Source: Welwitschia mirabilis (taxonomy: Eukaryota; Gnetophyta; Gnetopsida; Welwitschiales). From it: a stretch of 64,000 bases of DNA. The stretch covers positions 169,962,424-170,026,423 of the forward strand of contig JBOZIK010000001.1 in NCBI GenBank assembly GCA_051453625.1, given 5' to 3'. The notes under the pieces are model-generated. The model saw only the letters and a program-made list of their open reading frames with translations, was not told the DNA's origin and did no database searches. Numbering within the stretch: position 1 is the stretch's first letter; each line of letters opens with the position of its first letter. Position numbers and translations under genes: made by a program. Below are positions 46,901 through 57,166 of the stretch, piece by piece.

Positions 46901-47932
46901 TGATTAAAGATTGGTTGTTTTTAGGTGCGTTTTACATTATAATTGCATTGACAAGATGTTAAGAATTACATTACTCTAATGAGGCTTCTATGTGTACATG
47001 TTCTAACTTTTACTATTTTTTTAGCATCTCTTTTTCTTTTCAATACTATACATTTATGAGTAAAATTTGTATTTGTACTAGTAAATGTTTGCATATTTAT
47101 GAACCATCTTCATTATATGTTCTATCTTTACCTTTATTTTAATTCATCTTGTGGATTTAAATATGATAAAATCTAAAAAATCAAAATATGAAAAGGAAAA
47201 AAAAGTTCTTTATTTATGCTTTTACCCTTTAAGACTTAAAAATATTGGTACTTTCTTAGATGATAAAATGAGAGCTACAAGCCTGATGTATTCATATTTA
47301 GAAGGTATATGAGCTCTGGGGAGGATCTACTCATGGTTGTTTTTGAAAAATTATCAATCCGAAAAATTGTTTTCATTTTTTTTTAAGTTTTCTTTTCCTT
47401 TTAATAAACTATAATTAAGCTATGTATTTTTCACCTCAAAATCTTAGTTTTTATTCAAGTTTTAGGGTATAACTAATTATCTTCCAAGTTTTAATCCTCC
47501 ATCTGTAGTAATCTCTTATATTTAGTACTTAATCATTTTTTATATGATAGTGTATATTTTCTATGTATGAATTTATGTGAGTTACATAGTTTTATGATAT
47601 GATATTTAAGTGCATTTCATTTTATTTAGCTTGTGTTCATATTTTTCTTTACATTTTACAAATGAATAAAACCTTTACTTTACTTTGTAGATAAATGAAT
47701 AAAGAGTTAAATTTTTCAATGTATTTACATTTTACTTATTATATCCAATGACATATATACCATTATGATTTCATGATTACTAGTATCATTGCTTTATATA
47801 TTATTTTATCTATAGGACTAGCATTTAAATCTACAACCATGTAGTTAAGCTAAAAATATCTTGATTGTTAGGAAGCTTCATTTTTTTATCATCATCACTT
47901 GCATAATATGTACAAGAAAACTAATTAGGAAT
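43950..47932 (+). repeat. LTR-like unit 2
   Basis: Begins TGTGGTGAAGCTCG directly after unit 1 (...GACTAGTTCAGGGG). Co-linear with units 1 and 3 over its full length, about 3.98 kb. TATA box degraded. Confidence 0.75.
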
Positions 47933-50770
47933 TGCAATGAATCCTGAATTTTTGATGAAATAACATATTAATAATCATAATTTTGTATTACTTTTTAAAC
48001 TATAATACTGCGCTTAGAGGTATTTTTGTACCTTTTATATGACAAGTAGCTTATATACTAAATAAGCTTAAAATGATGCATTATGATATAAATTTGAGGT
48101 CATTTATAATGATCATGATCAAGAGATCAAGATCAAGAGTGAAAATGTAAAGCATGAAGGACTACTTCAATCTAGTAGTTCTATAGATGACTTATAGCTC
48201 CTTTTACATCATTATATTTCATTGACTTAGTAACATAATTATTTTAAATTATTTTAACATTGGATCCATTAAATTAAATGATATTGAATCTTTTCAAGAC
48301 ATCAATACCTTAGAAATTTGCATTTCAAGAATTGTAATTTAAACGTCCCTAGTTATTTTTTAGTAGAATTTGATACTCTTATGTAATATATGTTATAAGA
48401 AATAAAATTGGATTAAATTAATGTTTGAAATTTTGAGTAGTTATTTTTCAAACTACCTATGGCATTATTGAGCCACTTTCATTAGTAAATAAATTTATAG
48501 CCTTATGAAATAGATTTTACATTTAAGGCATAAATCACATGGAAAATCGATAGTTATAATAACCCCTTAGTCTAAAATTAACCTAAGAAACCTATGAAGA
48601 CTCCCTCAATGTCCAAATGCAAATTAAAATGTTACAATATCAAATTTATGCCATTTTAATGCTCACAGGTTAAATTCAAGCCATTCTTAAGGATTGGAAG
48701 AAGATTTTCTATTTCATATTTCTTCACGTCCAAATTGATATTCTCTCTATATTATCTCTAGAAGCCTTATACATTCTTCTTTTTCATCTTTTTCTCTTAT
48801 ACACATCCATTTTTAGCCTCTTACCTCCTCTTACATTTCCTTTTTCATTACTTTTTTCCCTATTTTTATCCATTTGGAGGGGATTTTAGGGATGGTGAAA
48901 TGCACATGAATAGATAATTTAGGAGGAGAAGAAGGCATTGAATTCTATAAGAGCTTAGATTAGAGGCTAATGAAAAGGACTGTTATTTCATTTGAAACCA
49001 GTAACTATTCTTTTCCCTTATGTTTCTATGCTTTTGTTTACTTAATTTATGCATTTTCGTCATGCTTAGCTTGTAATTTGATTAGACTCCTTATAACATG
49101 TTACATAATTAGTGCTAATTAGATTATTGTATATTTAGCACCTATCATAAAAAGCTATAATATTTTATTCTTGATCACTCTATGTGAAAAGATCATGTGT
49201 TTTATTACTCTTCTTTCTTATTTCCTTCATTCTTCTAATTTCTTCTAATACATTTTCCCACAATTCCCCCTTTGTTCTAAAGTAAATGATAATGAGATTT
49301 TTTCCACTTTCTAATGGAAGTACTTTAGTTTGTAAATATTTTAATTATAATTTTATAAAATCAAAATTATTTATTCTTGCATTCATTCTTCTCTCTTTTC
49401 TTCACAAAATTGAAGTAGATTAGCAAATTTTAGTGCATATTTTTACTTTCATCATCAATGAGTAGCTTCCTTTTATGTTGTGAAATGTTGTAAGTATCTT
49501 GCTTTTATGACTTAAAAACTTTGATCATCAATGAGTTGTAATCCATTTTCTAGCCTCTAAAACCCATTTTTTGACTATTTATAGTCAAAGTTATAGTTTT
49601 AAAACTATTTCTAAATTATGAAATCTTAACATTCTTATTTATGCAAAACAAACTTCTATCATTATTGATGCATTTGTAGAAATTTAAGATATTATCTTGT
49701 ATTTTTTATTGATTGATTTTATAATATGCAATCCTTTGTTTCTCAATTTCTCTAGCTTTTTTAATATTCTTGGTCAAAATAGGGTTGATTGTGATTTTTA
49801 TACTTTTTATTAGATAAACTATTTTTATCAGTTAATCAATTCTACTTGGTCTTAAATTTTTAATTCTGAAAACTTATTTTATAAAATATCATGAGTAATT
49901 TTAATATTCTAAGAATTTATAAGTCCTTTCTTCTAAATTTGCTCTCTTCCTTTTCTCTTTCTTTTTCATTTTATCTCTTTGTATCAATTAAAATAACTTG
50001 AAATTTACTAAGTACTACTTTGATTTAATAAACATTCATATGATAGTTTTTATCAATTACTTATTAACTTGTAATCTAATTTAGATATTTAATTTCTTTT
50101 ATGACTCATTTCATGATAAGTCTAGAATTATGTTCCAAATCAAATGTATTAAAATTTATTGAAAGCCTTATTTAAATATAATAATTTACAATGTTAATTT
50201 AAAAAATATTATTTTAAAGTGATATCTTTTAATTCTATGTTATTATAAATTTTGTATAAAATTAAATTAGATGTTTGAATTACTCATTTACATCCATATT
50301 ATATGATCTTAAGTAATAAACTTTTACAAAAAATTATTTGTGTATGAAACTAACTTTGATAGATTTAACTGCTTAAAGCCCTTTTTTCTCCTTTTTGAGT
50401 TATAAATAATATTTAAAATCATAGTTAATTTCTATAAAAGATTATTTCTTTCTATCTCACTATGTTTCCCTTTTTACATCTCATGAAATTATTCTTTTAT
50501 GCATGTAGTTCTTCATGATAATTATAAGTTATGTGTGTTAATTTCTTATATGTCACTTAAGAGAAATAGTTGTTTTATCATGTAAAGTGATATTATGATA
50601 AGACAATATTAATATTTTCATTTGAATGCATTGTAAGTGTTCAATTAGTTTAATACTTGTGTGCTCCCACCACATATGCAATTTGACTTAGGAGATTTCT
50701 ATGCTAAGTACACATTTATTTTTGTGAAGGATCTTATCATGATCTTCTCATGTTAGAAATTTACTCTTTT
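47933..50770 (+). repeat. LTR-like unit 3, 3'-truncated
   Basis: Begins TGCAATGAATCCTGAATTTT. It follows unit 2 for about 2.8 kb. It lacks about 75 bases near 50700 that unit 2 has at about 46675-46750, and stops matching near 50770. Confidence 0.72.
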
Positions 50771-51116
50771 CTTTGTTTACTTTTACTTCTTAAAATAATA
50801 ATAAATTATGTAACTCAATTAGTAAATTACTCTAATAAAACATCATAACTATTCATAATTGTCTTGTAAAGATTTACATATCTTTATGTAATATCTAATT
50901 TGCATCTTGCCACATCAAATGTGTAAAATCCAATTCTAATTTTAATTACCTTAATTAAAAAATTTTGTAAAAATAAATTTTTCCCTTTATTTTTAATTCT
51001 TGTAATTTCTATTTATTTTTATATTTTGTTAAGATCTTTTATGATTCATTTCAATTTTACATAAAGTCTTAAGACTAAGCATATATGTTGTAAAATAATT
51101 TTACTATTAAAAGATA

Positions 51117-51118
<2 letters not shown>

Positions 51119-51148
<30 letters not shown>

Positions 51149-51168
51149 NNNNNNNNNTATATATATAT
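51119..51168. repeat. (TA)n microsatellite with embedded 9 N gap
   Basis: A TA dinucleotide run on both sides of N at 51149-51157; the gap is an unresolved part of the array. Confidence 0.97.
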
Positions 51169-51359
51169 CTATTCAACTCCATAATAGAAACATTTCTTTT
51201 AATAAAATACATTCTTAGGTTATTTGACACATAACTATGGTTCGCAAGTCAACATGAATTATAGTTTCAACATTTATCACCTAACTCTAATGCATAACTA
51301 CATTAATAAACTATCTTATCACATGCATGCTACATGTTAATTTTTATTCTAATTGATGA

Positions 51360-51660
51360 TCTTTGGAAGATGTATCCTAGCCATCAAGGTATGAGCAGTA
51401 GTTTAAAATCAGTAAACTAGGGCATCTTATTATAGTATAATTAATTCTAGTTATCATTCTCTCTTAAGGAATGTATAAGTATTTCATAGTTTACTAAGGT
51501 TTTATGAAAGGGTTTTAAATAAGGAATTAAATATAAAAAGGCTTTAAGGATTAAGATATTATAGATTCTCCTCCTAGGAATCAAGAATGATTGTCCATAA
51601 AGAAATATAGTAAGGAATCCTAAGCTGCATTAAATATATTATAATAAGTATTAAATTATA
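51360..51660 (+). repeat. dispersed repeat, left copy
   Basis: Direct-orientation match to 60110-60420. Shared landmarks are AGTAAACTAGGG(C/T)AT(C/T)TTA near 51411 and 60171, and a CTCTC(T/A)(T/A)AA..A..GTAT block. Function is not recognised. Gypsy-D lies between the copies, so they could be remnants of one element split by gypsy-D. Confidence 0.55.
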
Positions 51661-52803
51661 TTTATAGATAAGTAATAAATTACTTACTATCTCTTCTATA
51701 TATTATGAAAGAATTAGTATTACATATGTTACATCTTGTAATAAAATGTGGTAAATACAAGAATAGCATGAAAGATAGCATAATAATAACATGTTAATCA
51801 TTAGAATCCTAGTAATATATTAAAAGAATAAATATAAATTTTAATTATTAAATAAATTGAAAATATTGTATCACATAACTAGTAATCATAATTGTTTTAA
51901 GGACAGAAGAAAAGAATAAATCAAATCATAAATCAAGTGCATTCATGAATCATGTAAATACTATAGAAAATATCAATTTAACATAGATAAATACTTAGAT
52001 TTATTAAGGTATATTTCTCATGAATTAATCATTTCCTTATACTCACAAATAGACAAGATAGGATTAACCTCATGATGAGATAAGCCCTTATCAGAGCTAT
52101 AAGAAATCTAGATATAGAGTAATAGGATTTTAATGGGATGATGTATGAATCTACCATGAACATGATATGGTAATTGATATAATATGATCTAGTCTTAATG
52201 CAGGCCTTGCTTATATAACTTTCTTTATGGTTTTAGATTAAGTTGGTATGTTCTTGTTATTAAGATATGATTATTAGTGGATCTGTTGAGAGATAGGACT
52301 TAAATATTTACTAATTAGTATTTGTAAAATAACTTACTATAGGATATAAGGTTTTGTTTACTACTCTTTTTTTTCCTAAATCCATTATCTCCAAGAATTC
52401 CAGCAATATCAGTAGAAGTGGTGACAACATCAATCCCTTTACTGTACTTAGATTTAATAAAACCTAGGTATCTCAAGTTGTTTTGTTAATAAAATATGAC
52501 AAATCAATCCTTTTTTAATGATATTTTTAAAAATAAAGTAATAAAATATGGTTAAAACTACTTCAACAATAAACATTATAATTATACTATTAATAAATAT
52601 TTTTTTTAACTAAAGTTTAGGGGCCAAATACATCAAATTTGATATGTAAACATATCCTTAACTCATCAATTTCTAATCATTTATAAAGCATTATGAATTT
52701 ATAAAGTCTAATTAATAATTTAAAAATTTTCTCAAGTACCACATCCATGATTGAAGTTAATTTGAAAATTTTATCTTAAAAAACCTTAGTTAGCATTTAT
52801 GTA

Positions 52804-53182
52804 TGTTGCAGTGCAAATTCTTGCAATCTGGAAGTCCTTGAGATAAACCTGTAGTTCACATAAATCACAGAAATGGCACTCTAGTACAGATGGGAGTTCA
52901 CCCGAATGTCATAATCTAATGAAGGCACTAGGTTTGGAGTTAGAGAAATGATTTTCACTATTGTATTCTATTGTTCTTTTCTCTTTATAGAAAAACTGAA
53001 TAATAATAATGCAAGTAATGAAATGCTATGGAAATGCAAGTGCTACGAAAATGGCAATGGAAATATAATGAAAGTGTATCTTATGTAGACTTTAGTCTTC
53101 CTATCACAAGACTACTTCTCTATAACTTATATTAAAGAGAAAGAGCATTTACTAGTTCCTAATCAATATAAATTATGAGATC
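52804..53182 (-). repeat. gypsy-D 3' LTR, visible part
   Basis: Co-linear with 57167-57545, for example GGAGTTAGAGAAATGATTTT at 52938 and 57299. The outer end on the plus strand reads TGTTGCAGTGC. The remainder lies in the following 838 N gap. Confidence 0.85.
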
Positions 53183-54020
53183 NNNNNNNNNNNNNNNNNN
53201 NNNNNNNNNNNNNNNNNNNNNNNNNNNNNNNNNNNNNNNNNNNNNNNNNNNNNNNNNNNNNNNNNNNNNNNNNNNNNNNNNNNNNNNNNNNNNNNNNNNN
53301 NNNNNNNNNNNNNNNNNNNNNNNNNNNNNNNNNNNNNNNNNNNNNNNNNNNNNNNNNNNNNNNNNNNNNNNNNNNNNNNNNNNNNNNNNNNNNNNNNNNN
53401 NNNNNNNNNNNNNNNNNNNNNNNNNNNNNNNNNNNNNNNNNNNNNNNNNNNNNNNNNNNNNNNNNNNNNNNNNNNNNNNNNNNNNNNNNNNNNNNNNNNN
53501 NNNNNNNNNNNNNNNNNNNNNNNNNNNNNNNNNNNNNNNNNNNNNNNNNNNNNNNNNNNNNNNNNNNNNNNNNNNNNNNNNNNNNNNNNNNNNNNNNNNN
53601 NNNNNNNNNNNNNNNNNNNNNNNNNNNNNNNNNNNNNNNNNNNNNNNNNNNNNNNNNNNNNNNNNNNNNNNNNNNNNNNNNNNNNNNNNNNNNNNNNNNN
53701 NNNNNNNNNNNNNNNNNNNNNNNNNNNNNNNNNNNNNNNNNNNNNNNNNNNNNNNNNNNNNNNNNNNNNNNNNNNNNNNNNNNNNNNNNNNNNNNNNNNN
53801 NNNNNNNNNNNNNNNNNNNNNNNNNNNNNNNNNNNNNNNNNNNNNNNNNNNNNNNNNNNNNNNNNNNNNNNNNNNNNNNNNNNNNNNNNNNNNNNNNNNN
53901 NNNNNNNNNNNNNNNNNNNNNNNNNNNNNNNNNNNNNNNNNNNNNNNNNNNNNNNNNNNNNNNNNNNNNNNNNNNNNNNNNNNNNNNNNNNNNNNNNNNN
54001 NNNNNNNNNNNNNNNNNNNN
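53183..54020. other. assembly gap (838 N)
   Basis: Covers the rest of the gypsy-D 3' LTR and possibly its inner boundary. The long open frames computed over it contain no real codons. Confidence 0.99.
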
Positions 54021-55690
54021 AATCACTAGATTGCGAGCCAATTTGAAAGTACTGCATACCAATTGTAAATTAAGTCTATAAAAAATAATATCATTAATTA
54101 GGCAACTACAAATTTTAAAAAAAAATTCAAAGCGCCCTACTTAAACATGTCACTACAGAATGAATGCAACACAAACAAAATTCATCAAGTAACTATATGG
54201 CTCATAAAAGTGAAATTCTATATGCATAATAAAGAACAATAATAATGGACTACCATGACAGCTTAAGAAGTTTTTATTTGCACATCTCATAATAGTATCA
54301 TTGATGAGGCAAGGAATAATAGAAGATATATCATAATTTTGATGTTCAGAAAAAAAAAGGTGTAAATGCTGTTGGCCCTACATGTCAAAAGTTCATGAAT
54401 GCTCAAAAATTTTATCCAAAACAACTTGGTAAAAAAGATTAAATCATGAAAACTTGACAGATAGAGAAATGTGTGTTGCTTATTACAGATAAACACCCAG
54501 AAAGGTGTCCTACCCCCTTCATAAGAGAAGCAAGGCATCTTAGATTGCACCTGAAAGAAAAAAAAAAGGGAGTGTCATCCCCTTTGTTGTGGGAATGACT
54601 GTGGTGGATGACAAACTCTAAAACCCTTGATTGAAAACCAAAACGAAGTAAAAAAGCTGAAAAGATGAAAATATAATGGAGGAGTGGAGGATGGCAGAGG
54701 AAAAAGATACCATAAAAAAAATACTGTTCAAAGATGTTACAAATGCGAGAATTCATCAGATCAAGGAAACCTGTCAGAAAGAAATACCAGCCTCTATAAA
54801 ACATCACAAGAAACTAGAAAAGGATTAGGTCCATGTGGAAAAAGTATAAGAAAATAGATCAAAAGGTTTCAGCAGAACAACAAAAGAAAATAAAATGAAA
54901 ATGAATAATAGAAACATGAAGAAAGTTTCTATATTACCCTAAATGATAACCCAACAAATTCCTATAGTAACAAGCATAAAATCACCTGAGTAATGATGCA
55001 TGACATAATATATAAATCCATAAAATTCCACTCAATAGAGCAATGATTATGATGATGTTAAGTATGCTAATGTAATCGAACAATGAATGATAAGATAAAA
55101 AATTGTTAAAACAAGAACTTACAAGCTATCATCTTAAAACAATACTAGAATCCAAAAAAGTAAAGTGATCATGTGGAAATACTATAAAAATGAAAAAAAG
55201 GTCTAGAAAACAAGCAATGCCTCTAATGATACTAGGGACATCACTGATCTTATAGCCTCTAACTACAATTTTATTCTTATCATGATGAGGAGAGTGCAAC
55301 CACTATCATACGAGTAAGGACCCATATAGCATGGCCAAATGACCCCCCAATGGAGTTCCCACAGCTACCATATCACACTGCTAAAGGCCCCTCTTAGGAA
55401 TATTTTCCCTAGTGTGCTTGCGATAGGACATTATGAGGGCCATATTTTAAGATATAACATGAAAGGGTATAGCCCAAATTATGTTTTTCTTTTCTTTTTT
55501 TTTTCTTTTTCTTTTTCTTTTTTTTTTCTTTTTCTTTTTCTTTTGATACATAAATTTCACATGACTAAATACTCATAAGGATAAAAGTGAAGTAATAAGA
55601 TAAATAACAAGGTAGAACATGCTAAAATAACTGATTACTCACACCATTGAAAGAAAATAAAAGAATCAAGACATCTTCCTTCAAAATGAA
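54021..55690 (-). other. gypsy-D 3' internal region, no recognised gene
   Basis: The longest minus-strand open stretch (54439-54807, 122 codons) is Phe/Leu/Ser/His-rich without any domain I recognise. It runs through an inverted motif GTCATCCCC..GGATGAC at 54574-54611, so it is probably chance. A CT-rich low-complexity run lies at 55482-55545. Pol would be expected here and none is seen. Confidence 0.55.
55482..55545. repeat. polypyrimidine (T4-10C)n low-complexity run
   Basis: TTTTCTTTTCTT-type sequence for about 64 bases. On the minus strand (element sense) it is polypurine. Confidence 0.95.
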
Positions 55691-55790
55691 NNNNNNNNNN
55701 NNNNNNNNNNNNNNNNNNNNNNNNNNNNNNNNNNNNNNNNNNNNNNNNNNNNNNNNNNNNNNNNNNNNNNNNNNNNNNNNNNNNNNNNNN
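55691..55790. other. assembly gap (100 N)
   Basis: A placeholder gap at the 3' edge of the gypsy-D gag remnant. Confidence 0.99.
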
Positions 55791-56560
55791 AAAATAATCT
55801 ACTAGTTCTTCCTTACAAAATTCATCAATAGGGTTGGAATGACTAGCTATTATAAAATGTTCATAAGCAGTTGCATAATCCTCATGAGGTTGTTTTTAAA
55901 AGTTGGTAACTTTTTTTCTTCTCTTCCTCATGGTACTTTCACTCAAAAATTGTTTGATGAAAACTTCTTGCACTTACTCCATGACTTAAGACTTTTATAT
56001 GGAATGGTTTTTAACCAAATTTTTGCCCTACCTCTAAGGGTAACTGGAAAAATAATCATGTATGTATGATCATTAATCCATTTTTTTCCATTTCTAGATG
56101 TAAGCACAAGTTGTTCATGTCAACTAAATGCTGGAAGGGGTCTTCTTCTAGTTCCCTTGAAAAGGTTGAATATGTACTTAAATTTAACTCGACATCATTG
56201 CCAGGAGGTAAATCGAAAGGGTTTTGAATTTCACATTTTTTACTAGTAATTAAATCTCTAAGTGTAATGTTTTCATTTAAAGAAGAAGTTCCTAGTGTGA
56301 TTAGAGCGTTAAAAGAATCTACTTATTTTTGCTTTTGCGATGATTTTGATATATTTGACATTTTCGAAGAAACAACACAATCACTTTCTACACTATGCTT
56401 TTCTTTTATGAATTCAAATTCTAAAATAAGAAATGCAAAAAATCTTCTTTTTCAATTATAGAAATTTGCATACCTGAGGTGTGTATACTTGGATTTAACT
56501 TAAAGTCGATTAATCCTTCCTTGATATTTTCTTCGATCAGGTTTCGTTCCCTTTGATATT
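55791..56560 (-). pseudogene. gypsy-D gag, decayed
   Basis: Minus-strand blocks are PFDLPPGNDVELNLSTYSTF then ELEEDPFQHLVDMNNLCL (about 56120-56230), VTLRGRAKIWLKTIPYKSLK with SWSKCKKFSSNNF (about 55930-56050), and a KKLPTFKNNLM continuation. Gypsy-B gag has PFDLPLSDDIELRKL and SLKGKAKL...FHKSLKSWSQV at the same places, so the two are homologous Retrotrans_gag capsids. Frameshifts and stops are present. The zinc-knuckle region would fall in or beyond the gap at 55691. Confidence 0.8.
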
Positions 56561-56599
56561 TCATCTTCTTACTGGTATTAGTCATGTCCTTGCATGTTC

Positions 56600-57030
56600 T
56601 AGCAACTAACAGAACATAGAAATAAAAAACAACAGACCGTCGTCTACCTACTTATGGGAACGATAGATAGGACAATGGTTAAAAAAAAAAAAAAAACAAA
56701 AATTATAGAAACCTGAAAACACAGTGGACTGTCATCCAGATATGTCATTCGCATGATAGATAGGACAACTGAAGAACTACTATAGAAAAAAAAATGCTGG
56801 AATATGGGAATTTTTTGTATCGAAAAAAATAGACTATCGTCCTTTCTGGTCATGGGAACAATAGAGGAGACGACGAAGGAATAAAGAGGAACACAAAAAC
56901 TAAAAATTTGCAGGAATAAAACTTACGCGGTACAAAAAACAGACTATCATCCACCTATGTCATGGGGATGACAGAAAAGACGACAGTAAAGTGAAAAAAA
57001 TACAGAATTTAAATTGCAGAAAATAAAACC
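56600..57030 (-). repeat. gypsy-D leader tandem array, about 4 units of 90-110 bases
   Basis: Each unit carries an A-rich part and an inverted motif seen on the plus strand as GACTRTCRTCC...CATGGGAAYGATAG.. ending in GACGAC or GGACAA. Copies are at 56636-56678, 56727-56770, 56831-56876 and 56941-56988. It lies between primer site and gag, so it is part of the RNA leader. Confidence 0.8.
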
Positions 57031-57142
57031 TACTTTAACCTAAACTAGGAAAAATTATAACACTAATTTGAAATAGATAACTTAAGCAGAAGTTTCAAGG
57101 TACTTACCTCTAATTAGTAACACTTCTCTTAGCTCCTTGCAG

Positions 57143-57163
57143 CCTTCCCTAGCAATAGTGTCA
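57143..57163 (-). other. gypsy-D primer binding site (tRNA-Asp type)
   Basis: On the minus strand TGACACTATTGCTAGGGAAG follows the LTR end CCACAACA after TTC. It is a decayed form of the plant gypsy site TGGCGCCGTTGCCGGGGA. It proves that the LTR at 57167 is the 5' LTR of a minus-strand element. Confidence 0.8.
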
Positions 57164-57166
57164 GAA

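Larger units (their letters stand above)
40070..50770 (+). repeat. three head-to-tail LTR-like units of about 3.9-4.0 kb
   Basis: Units start near 40070, 43950 and 47933, each shortly before an anchor (A/G)ATTTTTGAT(G/A)AAATAA at 40082, 43964 and 47947. Co-linear landmarks recur at matching offsets. GAAGGCATT(A/G)AAT lies at about 41026, 44942 and 48931, and TGCTTTTACACATGT-type sequence at about 42543, 46469 and 50490. Unit 3 ends near 50770, about 1.1 kb short. The start TGTGGTGAAGCTCGAATTTT at 43950 resembles long plant gypsy (Del/Tekay-type) LTR starts, but that is from memory. No internal coding region, primer site or gag-pol lies between units. Open stretches inside (such as 41370-41567 and 44987-45292) are Phe/Ser-rich AT noise. 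Confidence 0.8.
50771..52803. other. unassigned AT-rich stretch
   Basis: No coding signal. It contains a TA microsatellite with a 9 N gap (51119-51168) and a segment (51360-51660) repeated at 60110-60420. The polyA/T-rich remainder shows no LTR ends or RNA genes that I can support. Confidence 0.45.

Noticed and set aside
53163-54062. Long open frames of nearly 300 codons on both strands
   Set aside because: They consist almost entirely of N, which is not counted as stop; only a few real codons exist at the edges.
54439-54807. 122-codon minus-strand open frame as a candidate host gene
   Set aside because: Phe/Leu/Ser/His-rich, no domain, no splice or promoter context, and it runs through a repeated inverted motif of gypsy-D.
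56600-57030. CRISPR-like array
   Set aside because: Units are degenerate, about 100 bases long, lack conserved direct repeats with unique spacers, and lie in a plant retrotransposon leader.
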